NCBI GenBank assembly: GCA_032622095.1
Contig: CP136064.1
Span: 39,794,426 to 39,858,425, forward strand
Source: Siphonodentalium dalli
Lineage: Eukaryota > Mollusca > Scaphopoda > Gadilida > Siphonodentaliidae
Length of the DNA stretch: 64,000 nt
Direction: 5' to 3'
Within the stretch, counting starts at the first letter, position 1, and every line of letters begins with the position of its first letter. The position numbers and the translations under genes are program-made. The notes under the pieces were generated by a model, which was given only the letters and a program-made list of their open reading frames with translations, had not been told where the DNA came from and did no database searches. This document shows positions 22,337-35,298 of this stretch, one piece after another.

Positions 22337-23651
22337 GTGCCTCCTGAAAGACTTTATATTGTTTGATATTGAATTTTTGTTCCATTTATTTCAATAATAG
22401 TTTCAACGTTTGAGAAGGACTGCAATAATTATTTTGAGAAGTGTTTTGTGACATGACTTTTGGTGTATTTGTAAGTCTAATATGTGTGTCACATTTGGTT
22501 ATCACTTTTTTTTTCAGTGTAACAAAGCTAAAAGATTCTATATGTTGTAGCTGGAGGTATGGAACCCTGAATATATCTTTAAAGATCGGGGAGGGGGTGT
22601 TAAAAATATTTGATTTTAGTCAAGGAAACCACCCTTCAAACCTCTTTAAGAGTTAGAATTTGATTTTTGAAATCTATTTATTATATCCATCTTGAATATT
22701 TGTAAGCCTAGCAAATTCTACCAGAAATATATACGGACATGGCGACATGCGCTGTTCGCAGTGGCTGTTTTAGTCGGAAATAATTTTCGGAATGAATGAC
22801 GATGAAAATTAATGCGAGAAAAAAATTTGACAGTATCTTGTTATAGTTGACATGCGGATAAATATGTATACTTATTCCCGATTCAGTAATAATTTTTTAT
22901 TCATGAAAATAGACAAGTTATAATATACCTTGCCGATTACAAGTGAAAGATTTGTTTATATTTTTTTATGACACATGCTGGGACCGAATTTAAGTTCAAA
23001 CCAGGCATACCATTATATGGAATTTGAGGTGGAGAAAATTTATAGATTTCAAAAATCAAAATATAATGTGTTAATTGAAAAGTGGGTTCCTCAACTCAAA
23101 TAAAGTAAGTTTTCACACAAAGCCGCAGAAATATCAATTTAGGGGTATTGGGTACTCTAATACCACTCTGAAACACTAAAATTAACACACTTTTATGTGG
23201 GTTTAAAATGGGGCATATCAATTTCGGAGTTGAATGTTTCAAAACATTCTTAAAGCAGCTCATAACCTTCAGGTCTGAAATTAAACCCGCTAGTCATAGT
23301 TTGCTTTTATCACCTACTGGGGATGAAAATAGCTCTTTAAACACAGGTACACAGACTATATACACTGATAAGAGTTAATGAAGTAAGCGACTTTTAATTT
23401 TCATCACAAATGCTCTTTATTTTTGGCATATCTGCATGGAACAGAATGAGGGTCCTGTTATTTCTTTCTGATGTGATTATTTCTATCACTTCAATATGCT
23501 ACGCTGAGCCCTATATAGTCCATATACATGTATTTCATATATTTATCGACCAATTATGATCCACAATGTGGTACAAGTCAACAATTGCGTGTTTAGACCG
23601 GAACATGCATTGTGAGTTACTTTAATAGACCATTGGTTTTCCCAGCTAATA
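22337..23651. other. Intergenic, no feature recognised
   Basis: AT-rich; no domain-bearing ORF or repeat module was recognised. Confidence 0.45.
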
Positions 23652-24013
23652 TTAAAGGTAAGGATGGCCTTTGTGGTAGGTAGTCACATCCGTTAAAACT
23701 GTCATAAACAGAAAGAATATTCCAATATAGACATATTTTGCCTATACTAATCATAAATATCGCGTAAATGGTGTGTTATTGTCAAGTTTGTATGCTGTGT
23801 TATGTAAACAAAAGGCAGGATCTGTAAAATTATTTGCTTTTGTTTACATAACAAAGCGTACAAACTTGAAAAAACATACTATTTACGCTATATTTATGAT
23901 TTGTATAAGAACAAAGTCTGTCTATATTTTAATATTTTTTTTGTTTATGGCATTTTTAATGGATGTGACTATTTTAACAGCACACCCACCATGAAGGCCA
24001 TCTGTGCCTTTAA
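23652..24013. repeat. TTAA-flanked palindromic element (P8-related)
   Basis: TTAAAGGTAAGGATGGCCTT ... AAGGCCATCTGTGCCTTTAA. The whole element folds back: TTTACGCGATATTTATGATT-type arms pair across a centre at about 23825 (GTTTACATAACA / TGTTATGTAAAC). Related to the longer copies at 28056 and 49873. Confidence 0.75.
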
Positions 24014-24516
24014 ATACTGGTTAAATAATGGACCGCCTAATGATACTGTTCCTAATATTGATGACAAATGAACATTTTGTTAGTTATTTTGCAGGCGTGG
24101 CTGAAAATTCCTTGGATTGAGCTGTTAGAATATATTGTTATTTTTCGATAAATAAATTGTGTAAACATAGTGTATCTAATTGATCGTCTCAAGTTCATTC
24201 CATAGCTATATAATACCCTGACTTAGACATTTAGCCTCATAATGACAGAACCATTTTAGCACATGACTACTGGCTGTGATGTGTAGCTTGTTAGATACCT
24301 GCAGGTCGATGTCTGTAATAATAGAAAGGCGACTTCAGGTCAAATATTTACAGATGATTGTATATAACAAACATAGAGACTAACTGATGTGCTGGTTGTG
24401 TTTGTGTTAGATCTGAAGTACAAATGTGTAACAATCAGTATCCGTCACATTCAGACACTCCAGGAATAAAACGACCTTCATTGCCGCCTCATGTCCGACC
24501 ACTGATCTGCCCTTAA

Positions 24517-24690
24517 TTAACCCTTTCAGTGCCAAGTCCGATTTTTGTATCAACCCATATTTCCTTGATCATTTTTCAAATTTATTGCTTAGAGCTCTTT
24601 CCATCAATGTATCACATTATTATAATTAATAAATTTGAAAAATGATCAATGGGTTGATACAAAAATTGGACTTGGTACTGAAAGGGTTAA
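24517..24690. repeat. TTAA-flanked hairpin MITE P6, 174 bp
   Basis: TTAACCCTTTCAGTGCCAAG ... CTTGGTACTGAAAGGGTTAA. The arms are about 70 bp, including TTTTTGTATCAACCCAT / ATGGGTTGATACAAAAATT and GATCATTTTTCAAATTTATT / AATAAATTTGAAAAATGATC. One of the best-preserved MITEs here. Confidence 0.88.
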
Positions 24691-24988
24691 TAAGCTTCCC
24701 TGAACCCACATCCAAATGCGAGGCCGGTCACATTCAGTGAATGTTTAACACATATCCTCAAACCTCCGTCTACTCCAACATGCAACCACACCTACACCAT
24801 GCATATCAATCTGAATTTGGACCCTGTTAAATGGTTTTCCATGATGCTGTTTATGTGCTGCTATGGCAAACTGATGCTGTTAAGAAAAAGTAGAGTTATT
24901 TGTTATAGTTTAAATTTTTTGCTGTATCGGGCTAATCTGATCTAATCAAGGAAAAGCCATTATGTGTATAACATATATGTATAAAATA

Positions 24989-25066
24989 TTGTAACAATGG
25001 GTGTGATGTTTATTGTAATAATGGGTGTGATGTTTATTGTAATAATGGGTGTGTATGTTTATTGCA
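24989..25066. repeat. 24-bp tandem repeat, three copies
   Basis: The unit GTAATAATGGGTGTGATGTT-TATT is repeated three times, with an insertion of TA in the last copy. Confidence 0.85.
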
Positions 25067-26150
25067 AACTGACCATCATCATAATGGCTACTGGCAAGCA
25101 TCAGCACAGTAATTGTTGAATTATTTTAAAGTATCTGTTATTGATTCTTGAATGTATCATTCACTCTAAATACAATTTGAAACCAACTGGGTCTTGTTAA
25201 GTGGTCCTACTAATTTACTATGATGCTGTTAGGGCAATCTGATGCTGTTAAGAATATGTACATTTTTTTTTTCTTCTAAAGTTTTAATTTTCACATTTTT
25301 TTTTTGCAACACTGCGGAGACCAAGAAATACAATTTGTCGTATATCATGTGGTATACTCTGGTACATGAGATACCAAGTTATATCCTGGTACACACAAAT
25401 TGTTCAATCAGATGTTTGCAATTTACACTCTTTATCAGTAGTTTGCTAGTACTTTGTTGAAAGTCGGCCTTAATATCACATAATGTATTTTTTTCCAATG
25501 CTTGAATGAATAATTATGATATTTGGGGAGTATGCCATGGTAAAATTTATAATATTTTAATTTGTCAAATTTTAACATGCCAATGACAATTTTAATATTT
25601 GTCAGCATTTAAGTTAGTACCTATATATAAATGAACCATGATATGACACTTTCACATACCTTACAAACCGTATTGCTAGAATAACAAAGTAAAAACATAA
25701 ACATGTGTATGCTGGGGGTAACGTGACATAATTTGAACAATGTCCAAACTGGAGAATTCAATGCCAATTCATTGTCATAGATATAGTGAGGCTACACTCT
25801 GAAGAAGAACCCTGATATAGCATATAGTGCTTTCTTAGACTGCAGAACTCAGTTATTCATACAAATCATCTCTGACTTTAATCAACCCATATACAAAATC
25901 ACAATGGAACTAACACAATAGTACTACCATGAGCGATAACTCTATTTCACAATAGCACATTACGCAGCTGGTGTGTTTTCTGTCTCTAAGCGAGAAGAAA
26001 ATACTATTTCCTTAGTTGATCAATGCAAAACAATTGTTCCCGATGTCAGACTCAAAAGTTAACAGAATGGGCAAGAATTTTGTTATAGATAAGTCGGCTA
26101 AGTCAAAAAAGAGTCTAACACCCCAAGTAATCACATGTCAATGAGCCCCC
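25067..26150. other. Intergenic, no feature recognised
   Basis: AT-rich, with no recognisable coding or repeat module. Confidence 0.45.
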
Positions 26151-26154
26151 ACCA

Positions 26155-26175
26155 CCCCCCCCCCCCCCCCCCCCC
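26155..26175. repeat. Poly-C tract
   Basis: Run of about 21 C within CCACC context. Length may be an assembly estimate. Confidence 0.8.
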
Positions 26176-27088
26176 ACATATGGTGTTTCAAATTTTAACG
26201 CCTCTAAAAGCTATTTTGGTAGCTGTAGTACTAATAAACCACCTATAGTACTATAAACTAGTAAACCACCACACATGGGTACCAGCAGTATAGCACAAAC
26301 TATAAAGATCAAATCACGTTAGCGCTGCCAGCTAGGCCCTAACACATTTTAAACAGGTTTATTCTGGTAGCGCATGCCATTGTAAGGATCGGGTGGGATG
26401 CGATCTGCTCGCATGGGCAGTATATATAGTACGACAAATTTGCATTTCGGAAGTACTTGAGTACATTGGCGATGAATCTCGCAAATGTCTGGAAGATATA
26501 TTCATGTGACGACCACACCGGCCAAAGTAACGTGTTTACCTGGCAGCGAGCATTTAAAATCCACGCACTTATCGTGTGGATGTGGTATTCACAGATCCCA
26601 ACATTAAGTATGCAGAACGTGACTTAGGCTGGGCAAGATGTAACAACTGACTCACCCAATGTTGATGCAATTTGCTTATTACTGTGAAAGGTCTACAACT
26701 GTTTACTCTGGGTCACTCCAATACGCATTTTCGAGATTTCACTGTGTATGGACAAAACAAAATTCTGTTCGCATATCGTATTCAGATTTCAATATAAAAT
26801 GAACGTTTTTTTTTAAATTAAGAAATTGTATTATGTAGAACGATGTCTTATTGCTGCAATATTCTAAACAGGGATATATACGGTGCCATTTTGAGACAGC
26901 GGTAGGGAAACCTGTGAATTCAAATGACAGGGTAAGATATCTCCTGCATGCACGGTGGACCTGGTGGTTGGACGCGAGCGAAATGACACGAATGTGCAGT
27001 ACACGTCATTCGCCGCATGCTATGTATGTATTTCGCGCGCGAAATGTTTTTCACCCTGTCACTAACTCGCGACCATATTGGATACACC

Positions 27089-27232
27089 AGGTCCTGTTCC
27101 GTGGTTTTAGTGCTATAGGTCATATTTTTGGAGTAGCATTCCACATATGGAAGTCATGAATAATTCAAAAGCTCCATGTATGGAAATGCTACTCAAAAAC
27201 TTTGACCAGTAGCACTAAAACCACGGAACCTG
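27089..27232. repeat. Inverted repeat element (CCGTGGTTTTAGTGCTA ends)
   Basis: CAGGTCCTGTTCCGTGGTTT ... AAACCACGGAACCTG. The arms are about 60 bp and interrupted: TTTTGGAGTAGCATTCCACA-TATGGA pairs with TCCATGTATGGAAATGCTAC-TCAAAAA. A further ACCACGGAAC follows at about 27252. Confidence 0.75.
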
Positions 27233-27259
27233 AGCTCGAAGAATCTCTGAAACCACGGA

Positions 27260-28055
27260 ACAAAGCTGGGTAAATACAATACGGTCGCGACCCAGTCACC
27301 TCGCTTATTAGAGCAAACATATTCAACGCCAATAGTGACATCAAACAACAAGGCAGAGTTCAGTCCCCCGTAGATATAGACCAAGTCTTCTCCGTCCACA
27401 ACAGCTTGGGATATCGGTTGGGTTGATGCTGTTTTGGACCGAGTGCCACCACGTTACTCTTCTATAACAGACTTTGCCCCCAGAATCGTGGGTTGGGGTT
27501 ATCTCACATATATGACTTCGGATTAGGTCAAATTGACGCTTTCCGTATATGACTAAGAGGGCAGCCTTTCCCAAGCGTTGTGATATCAAACATACGTGTA
27601 TCAGAGGTCCGTTGACAGTCAAAGCAACGAGATTTATAAGTAAAAATTGTTAGATTTAATTACGTTATATACGTGATGGCAGTGGTCAGACCAGCATAGC
27701 GAGGGGACTGAACGTTGTCTTGCTGCTTGGCGTGGCATATGCCCCCGACACCCATGCAGCTTCGAGAGTGTGAAATGCTAAATGTTTGTATGTAAGAAGA
27801 AACATATTGCTATTTTCTAAATCGAACAAGGTCCGTAACTCTGGCGAAAGTTAAGCATACCCCCCCCCCCCCCATACGGCCTATCTATATCCCCCAAAAA
27901 AATCTGATATGACATCAAAGTTTGGTTATACTGTTAACTTGGGCTGCGTGGAAATAGGTTTTCGTGATTTCAATATGATCTGTCCGATTTGACACATTAA
28001 ATATTTTTGATACGATTTGTACGTTTAAATCGGGAATCGATCATAAGCTAGTTCA
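27260..28055. other. Intergenic; poly-C at 27860-27873; nothing else recognised
   Basis: Minus-strand ORFs of 68 and 93 residues cross this stretch but show no domain I recognise. C14 run at 27860. Confidence 0.4.
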
Positions 28056-28559
28056 TTAAAGGCACGTGAGGTCTTAATTGTCGAAAATATTCATATTTGT
28101 TCCAAACACCGTAAACAGAAAAACATTAAAACGCATACAGTTTCGTTCATATATACCATGACCATCGCGTAAACAGCATGTTATCATAAATACCTACTAT
28201 ATTTTACCTGAGCAAGAGCCTGATTGGGTTACAGAGGACAGCACAATGCTACTGGCTAATCACACACAAATGGCATAAACGCTCTTTATTAGTTCCATAT
28301 CAGGAATTCACCAACAAAGAACGCTCTTTGTGTTTACCATCATAATATAAACAAACACCAGAAAAGTAACTTTTTATGCTTTTGTTTACTTAACAATGGT
28401 TAAACATATGAGAATAACATATATTGTTTATGCGATATTTCTTATTTATATACGGACAAAGTCTGTCTACATTTTGATGTTCTTTCTGTTTGTGGCGGTT
28501 TTTGACTGGTGGAATTATTTTCACAGGATACCCACCGCCAAGGCCAACCGTACCTTTAA
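28056..28559. repeat. TTAA-flanked MITE family P8, 504 bp
   Basis: TTAAAGGCACGTGAGGTCTT ... AAGGCCAACCGTACCTTTAA. It has internal inverted motifs (GCGATATTTCTTATTTATA / TATACCATGACCATCGCG). A closely similar 500-bp copy is at 49873-50372; a reduced relative is at 23652. Confidence 0.85.
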
Positions 28560-28858
28560 CGTGAGGTTTTGATAGTAGGTCATGTATAGAATGTGATAAA
28601 GACCTTGGGGGGGGGGCTCCGTGTCCATTAAAGTGATATGAAACACTCCGGTATGGTGATCAAATAAAAATGGAGAATATCCATAATATGTCCGTTAACG
28701 GCGAAAACCTAAAGCTTATTCTTCTGGTATTAATTTTGGATGTTCGTGACGAGTGTGTGTTATAGATGACATTGATTTCAGTTTATTTTCATACTTTGTT
28801 TGTAAGCGAAAGAAAATGACTTGGGCCTATTGATGTCTCTTCGAATGTGACATCCTTC

Positions 28859-29117
28859 ACCCTTTCTATACTAATACTTATTTATATGAGTAGTTATTCC
28901 TTAGGTAATGTTCAGACAATACGTTCAACAAACGACCATATATGAACATTTTCCACCAATTATTATAAATCTTTCTGCACTTGTATTATCTTTCATCTAT
29001 AGCTGTCTGTCGTCTGCTTTTGTTACCTGAACATCCCTCCAGATGAATAATAGTGTTTCAATGTATACGTTTATTTACTGAATGCATGGGAGAATCCATT
29101 CAATACAGAAAGGGTTA
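28859..29117. repeat. MITE family P4
   Basis: ACCCTTTCTATACTAATACT ... CATTCAATACAGAAAGGGTTA, with CAAACGACCATATATGAACA and CATCCCTCCAGATGAATAAT inside. Confidence 0.75.
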
Positions 29118-29742
29118 GACTCTTATACATATATATACATTGTATAAACGCAAGGTTGAAAACAAGATGGTGTTATTCGTGCCATAATGAGGGTAGGTGG
29201 TTGAGAGTTTCCAACAATTGGTAACCTGGTTTCAGGTACCAGTTGGAATTGTCTTACCCTATATATATAAGGAGAGGAGTGCAAATAAAACTTCGCACAG
29301 TTTGAAATTGAAGTTGGTGTGATTCAATGGCTGCAGCTAAATATCTTGTTTGAATCCCCGGGACGAATACCCCTGTACGCATGTCCTGGTTGTTTTCGAT
29401 GGATCATCCGTAACGGACACTGTCACACCAGGGACACAACTATAGTTGATTCTTAGGATCCATCCGAATATTAAATTGCGCCCCATGCACCTGAATACAA
29501 ACTCTTTTAAACCATGAACTGGAAGCACCAACGTTTCTAATGCCTCTCTATATAAGGATTGAAATTACTTACCACTCGCCCTGAAATATCGACACGATAC
29601 TCAGAACGTGTTTACGATACCATTAGGTTTTTAATCGATAGGTAGGCCTACAACTATACTTACAGAAAATGGCTCGACCACTTTGAAAACATCGATTACA
29701 TCAACAGTTGACGATAAAGAATAACTCTGGAGTCGGAATTCA

Positions 29743-29868
29743 AGCCTGAGTTTAGTGTGCCTGTCATTTGCAGAATGAGGTCCATGCGGTGAATTTAGCT
29801 ATGCGGGATAGCGTCACTAAATTCACCCTCTGGGGACCTCATTCTGCAATGACAGGCACACTAAACTC
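29743..29868. repeat. MITE family P5, collapsed short form within duplication copy 1
   Basis: CCTGAGTTTAGTGTGCCTGT ... ACAGGCACACTAAACTCAGG encloses a single GAATGAGGTCC ... GGGGACCTCATTC palindrome with no spacer. The equivalent site in copy 2 (32861-33290) holds the full-length element. Confidence 0.85.
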
Positions 29869-31623
29869 AGGATTGTCCTTAAAAGCCATTTGCACTCAAC
29901 GTGGAATCTTTGGGCTTTGGCGTCAGCAATAAACTGGGAACCGCGCCTTGTGTATACTTGACCGTATATATAAGCACGTGATGTGTCTTTCTCAAGCTGG
30001 TACTTGACATCGTTTCGCACTAAATGTATATCTCCATTGTTGGGGTGTATATGCACCCCTTATATCAGGCTATGGTCTTACAATCTCGTCCAAATACGGA
30101 TACGATAGGCGAGAATCGCATGCGTTTTGATATGTCGATGCCGTCTGGAGAGTTTGGCGGGACCAGCATCCCGTCTCGATTTGCTCAGTCTACCCTTGAT
30201 GCTATAAAGTGGTAGCCGCGGGCGCTTATATATAGAGTTGTTTTTATGAGCCATCAGGCCCCCGCGGCAGCGGTCGCTGGCGCGACCTGACTGCCTCGAT
30301 ATCAATTTGAAAAAGGGGTGACGTTGCTTAATAACAGGTCTTAGACAGTGGCGTCCGCCTCCTAAAAGTGATTTTTCCTATAGTGTTTTTGAAACGTGTC
30401 TCTTTGTGGTGTCATTCTTTTGGTATGATTTTTTACTAAATAACGGGTATGTTAGAGTTACATTTCTTTGAATTTTACAATCGAAACATATTCGCATGCG
30501 ATGCTGAGTCACGCGGGACACGGCAAACTAAATCGCGCGCAAATTGGCTTGCGATTTTTCAGCATCCCACCCCATTTGGCATGCGATAGCGTTTGTACTA
30601 GGTGCTTATATACGGGCATGCAATTAAATGATTGTTATCTTACAAATGCGTCCGGGGTCTAGATATCCAGTTATAACAACAACATACTTTCAAATCAAAT
30701 ATAATTACTTTTTTTAACTTCTCAACATCAACTGCTCGCACAACTTAATTCATCTATAGTCTCAAGACTATTTATATCCTGTTCTGTTTTGTGTTGTTGT
30801 TATTATGTGCAAAATTATCAATTGTTATGTGGCTAAACAAATTCAATTCAATGCATGAATATGGATGAATAAAACACTCTTGTATATGTCAGACCCGATA
30901 CCGGACCATCCCACTAATATGGTTTTTGCTCGGACAATGTACAAGAAGGTCTTTATATGCAATCCAAAATGACCGTATCTCTAAATTGTACTACTAAAAA
31001 GAGATTACAGAGAACAAAATTTAATTGAGGAGACTTGATCCATGCGAACGGATGGTGACTTGATTTGTGTATCTGGGCGAGTTTGTTAGTAACTCACCGA
31101 TGTAATTTCTTTCTACCGCACCACTGATGTCGGTAAGATTTTGTCATGACGATTGAAACGACTATAAACTCCAACATGCATGTATATACAACAAGAAATT
31201 GGAAACTTCTTCTGATCACCGGCTCCATGAATCCATTCACCCTCCCATACCTTGTTTTACAGAGTTCTGCTGGTTGTAAAGTACATGGTCCGTGCCGTTC
31301 TGATCGAGTTATTCCGCCAGTATACGTTCACATGTATATTATAAATGGTCTCAATAGCCGGATTCGTGATCTACACTTTAAACCTGGTCTAAATAACTCT
31401 CTATAGGTTAAAACCGCCGTTTGACAGCTAAAACCATAGTTTAAACAAGTTTAAATGTCTAACTGGTGGATTCGTGATATCTGGTTTAAACCCGGTACTC
31501 TGATTAAAACCCAGCCAGACCATTATTTGGCAGTAGTGCCTTTGTATCGCCGAGCCAAACAATCATACTTTCTTATAATTACAATGCGGACAACGGGGTT
31601 CTATCGACAGCGAAACTAGACAA

Positions 31624-32101
31624 TTAAAGGTACTCAACCCGTAAAGAGGGTCCCCATCTCAACAGATTCCAACAACAACAATCCGATCAGAGGGTCCTAT
31701 ATTACTATTGCTTTGGCTTTGGGGGTAAACAATATTTGATTCGAGTCGAGGAACCCATCAAACAAAGCTCAGAGTTATTAGATATTGATTTTTGAAATTT
31801 GTTATTATTCTCGAGATAAGTACTAATAACTGCCGTAATCTGCTCTGGATGTGTACTCCAAATCTATTCAAACAGACAAGGATGGATAACTCTAAAATCA
31901 AGTGGTAATTTTAACGCAATTTTGACTGAGTTCTGGGCCAGATAGTATTCCCGATAATGAAAAATAATATATTTCTAAAATCGATATCTAACAAATCTGA
32001 GCTTTGATGGGTGACTTCCTCGACTCGAATCAAATATTTTTGACCCCCGAAGCCATTGAAATAGTAATTGAGAGGAGTTTTATCGGGTTGAGTACCTTTA
32101 A
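31624..32101. repeat. TTAA-flanked MITE P7, 478 bp
   Basis: TTAAAGGTACTCAACCCG ... CGGGTTGAGTACCTTTAA. The arms extend inward imperfectly (GGGGGTAAACAATATTTGAT-TCGAGTCGAGGAA pairs with CCTCGACTCGAATCAAATAT-TTTTGACCCCC). It is present in duplication copy 1 and absent at the matching position of copy 2 (about 34081). Confidence 0.86.
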
Positions 32102-32505
32102 GGTAACGAGCATATTTTGATTGTTTTTTCTTTCTTTTTTTGCTTTTTATAACTTTATATCGGCAAGTAATCCGTACCATTCGACGGTCCAGCAAAACGT
32201 GGTTTATGGAGACCTGAGGTGACGAGTCTGACGACTCCGTATTTTCTTGACCGCGGTTGACAATATTGTTGCACATTCATTTCAATTGGCGAGCTGTAAA
32301 TAATCTCTATTGATGGGGTGTCTATACGAAGAGAGTGGCGGCTTTGTGTTATTATAATGTCACAACTGATTCATTCTCACGAAAGAACTTCTTCTTCTTC
32401 TTCCGCATAAGGCAAATCTCTTTGAAGAGTCTTTTAAGCCTGGTGCAGTTTAAAACAGTTCCGGAGTTACTTGTTCTTTTTATGATCAGTGAATGTGGCT
32501 ACGTC

Positions 32506-34568
32506 CGCATGTCCTGATTTGTTTCGATGGATCATCCGTAACGGACACTGTCACACCAGGGACACAACTATAGTTGATTCTTATAGAATCCATCCGAATA
32601 TTAAATTGCGCCCCATGCACCTGAATACAATCTCTTTTAAACCATGAACTGGAAGCACCAACGTTTCTAATGCCTCTCTATATAAGAATTGAAATTACTT
32701 ACCACTCGCCCTGAAATATCGACACGATACTCAGAACATGTTTACGATACCATTGGGTTTAAAATCGATACTACAACTAGTTACAGAAAAGAGCTCGACC
32801 ACTTTGAGAACATCGATTACAACAGTTGACGATAAAGAATAACTCTGAAGTCTGGATTCAAGTCTGAGTTTAGTATGCCTGTTGTTTGCAGAATGAGGTC
32901 CACAGAGGGTGAATTTGGTGACGCTATAGCTGGCTAGCATAACCGAATTCATCATCTGGGGACATCATTCTGCATGGCCGCATCTGCTATGGGAGACATA
33001 GACTCAGATTGAAGTTCCCAGATGGTGAATATTGGAAACCTCGATTATGCAATGTGTCGTCTACCAATTTGGGGATATAGAGTAACTAAACTAGAGAAGA
33101 AATAGAATCTATGTGAAGAAGTTTCTATAGAAATTCTATAATAAAGAACTTTCCAAAGATGATAAGTCCTAAGCAGAATGAGATCCCCAGAGGGTGAATT
33201 TAGTTATGCTAGCCCGCTCTGCGGGATAGCGTCATTAAATCCACCCTATATGTGGCCCTTATTCTGCAAATGAGAGGCACACTGAACTCTGGATTGTCCT
33301 TAAAAGCCATGTGTACTCGACGTGGAAGCTGTTTACTTGGAACCGCGCCTTATGTATGCTGGACCGTATATAAGCATGTGATGTGTCTTTCTCAAGCTGG
33401 TACTTGACATCGTTTCGCGCTAAATGTATTTCGCTATTGTTGGGGTGTATATGGACCACTTACAATGGCTTACAATTCAATGATTGTTATCTTACAGATG
33501 TGCTCGGGTTTTTAGATATCCAGTTATAAAACAACACTTTCAAATCAGATATAATTACTATTGCATATATATGACCCATGCACTTTGTAGAGTTTTTATA
33601 ATCTTGACTGCGTATTTATACAGGCCAGAGTTCCAAACTTCCAGTCAGGACAACATAATTAGGTGTTCAACATAATTGAATTTTCGTCATTGGTGGCTTT
33701 GTCGTATCGCACATAAAATGTCCCCATATGCCAAATAGCTTGTATATAGCCACATTGTCAAATCAAAGATATTCGTTGTTATTGTCCATCTCAACCATGC
33801 ACATGTACATTGTAGTTAGTCTCAATGGCCGGATTCGTGATCTACACTTTAAACATACTCTACGCAAATCTCTGTAGGTTTAAACCGCCGTTTGACAACA
33901 AAAACCACAGTTTAAACCAGAGACCGCAAGTCAAACTGACGGGTTCGTGATCTCTGGTTTAAACCCGGTCCAGCCAAACCATTGTTTGGCATTAGTGTCG
34001 CTATATCGCCATGCCAAACAATCGTACTTTCTTATAATTATAATGCGGACCAGGGGTTCTATCGACAGCGAAAATAGACAATTAATTTGATTGGAAATTT
34101 ATAAGCGAGAAGCTCTCACACATGTATATATATGTCATGGGGATAAGTTTTATGTCAATTGCCATTTTGTTGTTGTTGCGTTTTATAACCTTATATACCG
34201 GCAAGTAATCCGTATTGTTCGACGGTCCAGCAAAACGTGGTTTAAGGAGACTTGATTCGAGGTGACGAATCCGTATTTTCTTGACGGCGGTTTACAATTG
34301 GTAGACAATCAGTTCAATTGGCGGAGCTGTAAATAATCTCTATTGACGGGATGTCTATATACGGTGAGAGTGGCGGCTTTGTGTTATTATGTCACAATTG
34401 ATTCATTCTCACTAAATATCTTCTTCCTCTTCTCGTTCCGCATACGACAAATCTCTTTGAAGAGTGTTTTATGTCTGGCGCATGCATGATAAAACGGTTA
34501 AAATATCTGATTTACAGTTTAAAACATTGCAGCTCCGGAGTTATTTTTTCTTTTTATTATCAGTGGTG
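32506..34568. repeat. Tandem segmental duplication, copy 2 (2.06 kb)
   Basis: It begins CGCATGTCCTGATTTGTTTC, directly abutting copy 1, and ends near TTTTTATTATCAGTG, where copy 1 has TTTTTATGATCAGTG. It lacks about 1.7 kb relative to copy 1 and retains the full P5 MITE. Confidence 0.85.
32861..33290. repeat. MITE family P5, full length, in duplication copy 2
   Basis: TCTGAGTTTAGTATGCCTGT ... GAGAGGCACACTGAACTC. The spacer is in the opposite orientation to the copy at 1276 (GAAGTTCCCAGATGG precedes GGAAACCTCGATTATGCA). Confidence 0.82.
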
Positions 34569-34805
34569 AATACTGGATGGCTGGCCGGCCGGCAGCTTGT
34601 CCAACTCCACTCTGAAACTCTTCGTGTCCATTTCTGGTGTGCACGTTTCGAATTCCTGAGACAGTTTGTTCCACTGTCTGGTGGTATGTGGGGAAAAACG
34701 ACTGGTGGTATAAGTCGACCCCAGTGGTGCTTTGGTATATCTTGTGCTTGCCCCGTGGTCTTTCGTCGCCTTGCTTGATATATGAGTCTGGATTGGTGTA
34801 AACAT
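34560..34805 (-). pseudogene. Non-LTR retrotransposon C-terminal tail (CR1/L2-like)
   Basis: The minus-strand frame reads STYTTSRFSPHTTRQWNKLS then SFRVELDKLPA. This is the usual end of CR1/L2/Jockey-type polyproteins after the RT thumb, where a basic F-x-P-x-T-x-x-W-N-x-L block is followed by a short helix. It probably belongs with the RT fragment at 36160-36740, with later material inserted or rearranged between them. Confidence 0.6.
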
Positions 34806-35298
34806 ATTTATTCTCTAAATCATGCACATGAATTAACAAGATAATGGTACAAATATAACATAAAGACAATTTTTTAGAGAATGGGATTTGTCAGAAAGCA
34901 GGATGCTTATATATCAGCTATGTCCCCATCTTTAGCATTCACAGGTGGTGTCTTTATTGATTATTCATAATGTTGGGGCATAGGCCGTCAAACAGTAACT
35001 CACCATCAGATGACCGGAATTGTTACATGTATGTGACCTGACCCCAGACCCCACCCCATCATTTTCTAATAATCGTAGCTCAAAGTTCAAGTTTCTAAAT
35101 CAAAACGACACGAGAGTTGTGTCTTATAGTATTACGAGCAAAATATAATACATGTATACTGAAATATATGATATTTTTCCACTTTTCTAAATTATACTGT
35201 GTATTTGGTTACTTCGATGTGTGATTTTCACATGTTCACGTTGTTTCATAGAGGCAGAATGTTTTATTTATTTATATAGTGAGCGACTTAGGGAAAGT

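Larger units (their letters stand above)
29379..32505. repeat. Tandem segmental duplication, copy 1 (3.13 kb)
   Basis: It starts CGCATGTCCTGGTTGTTTTC and runs to the next CGCATGTCCTG at 32506. Shared blocks with copy 2: 29390-29740, 29870-30060, 30625-30690, 31335-31625 and 32125-32505. Copy-1-only blocks are 30065-30620, 30695-31330 and the MITE at 31624-32101. It has no recognisable gene; short ORFs (such as 30305-30078 minus) carry no known motif. Confidence 0.85.

Noticed and set aside
26851-27159. 102-residue plus-strand ORF and its antisense partner
   Set aside because: They partly overlap the fold-back element at 27089 and show no domain.
29190-29340. Possible solo LTR (TATATATATAAGG box followed by AATAAA)
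   Set aside because: I could not find TG...CA ends, a target duplication or a second copy.
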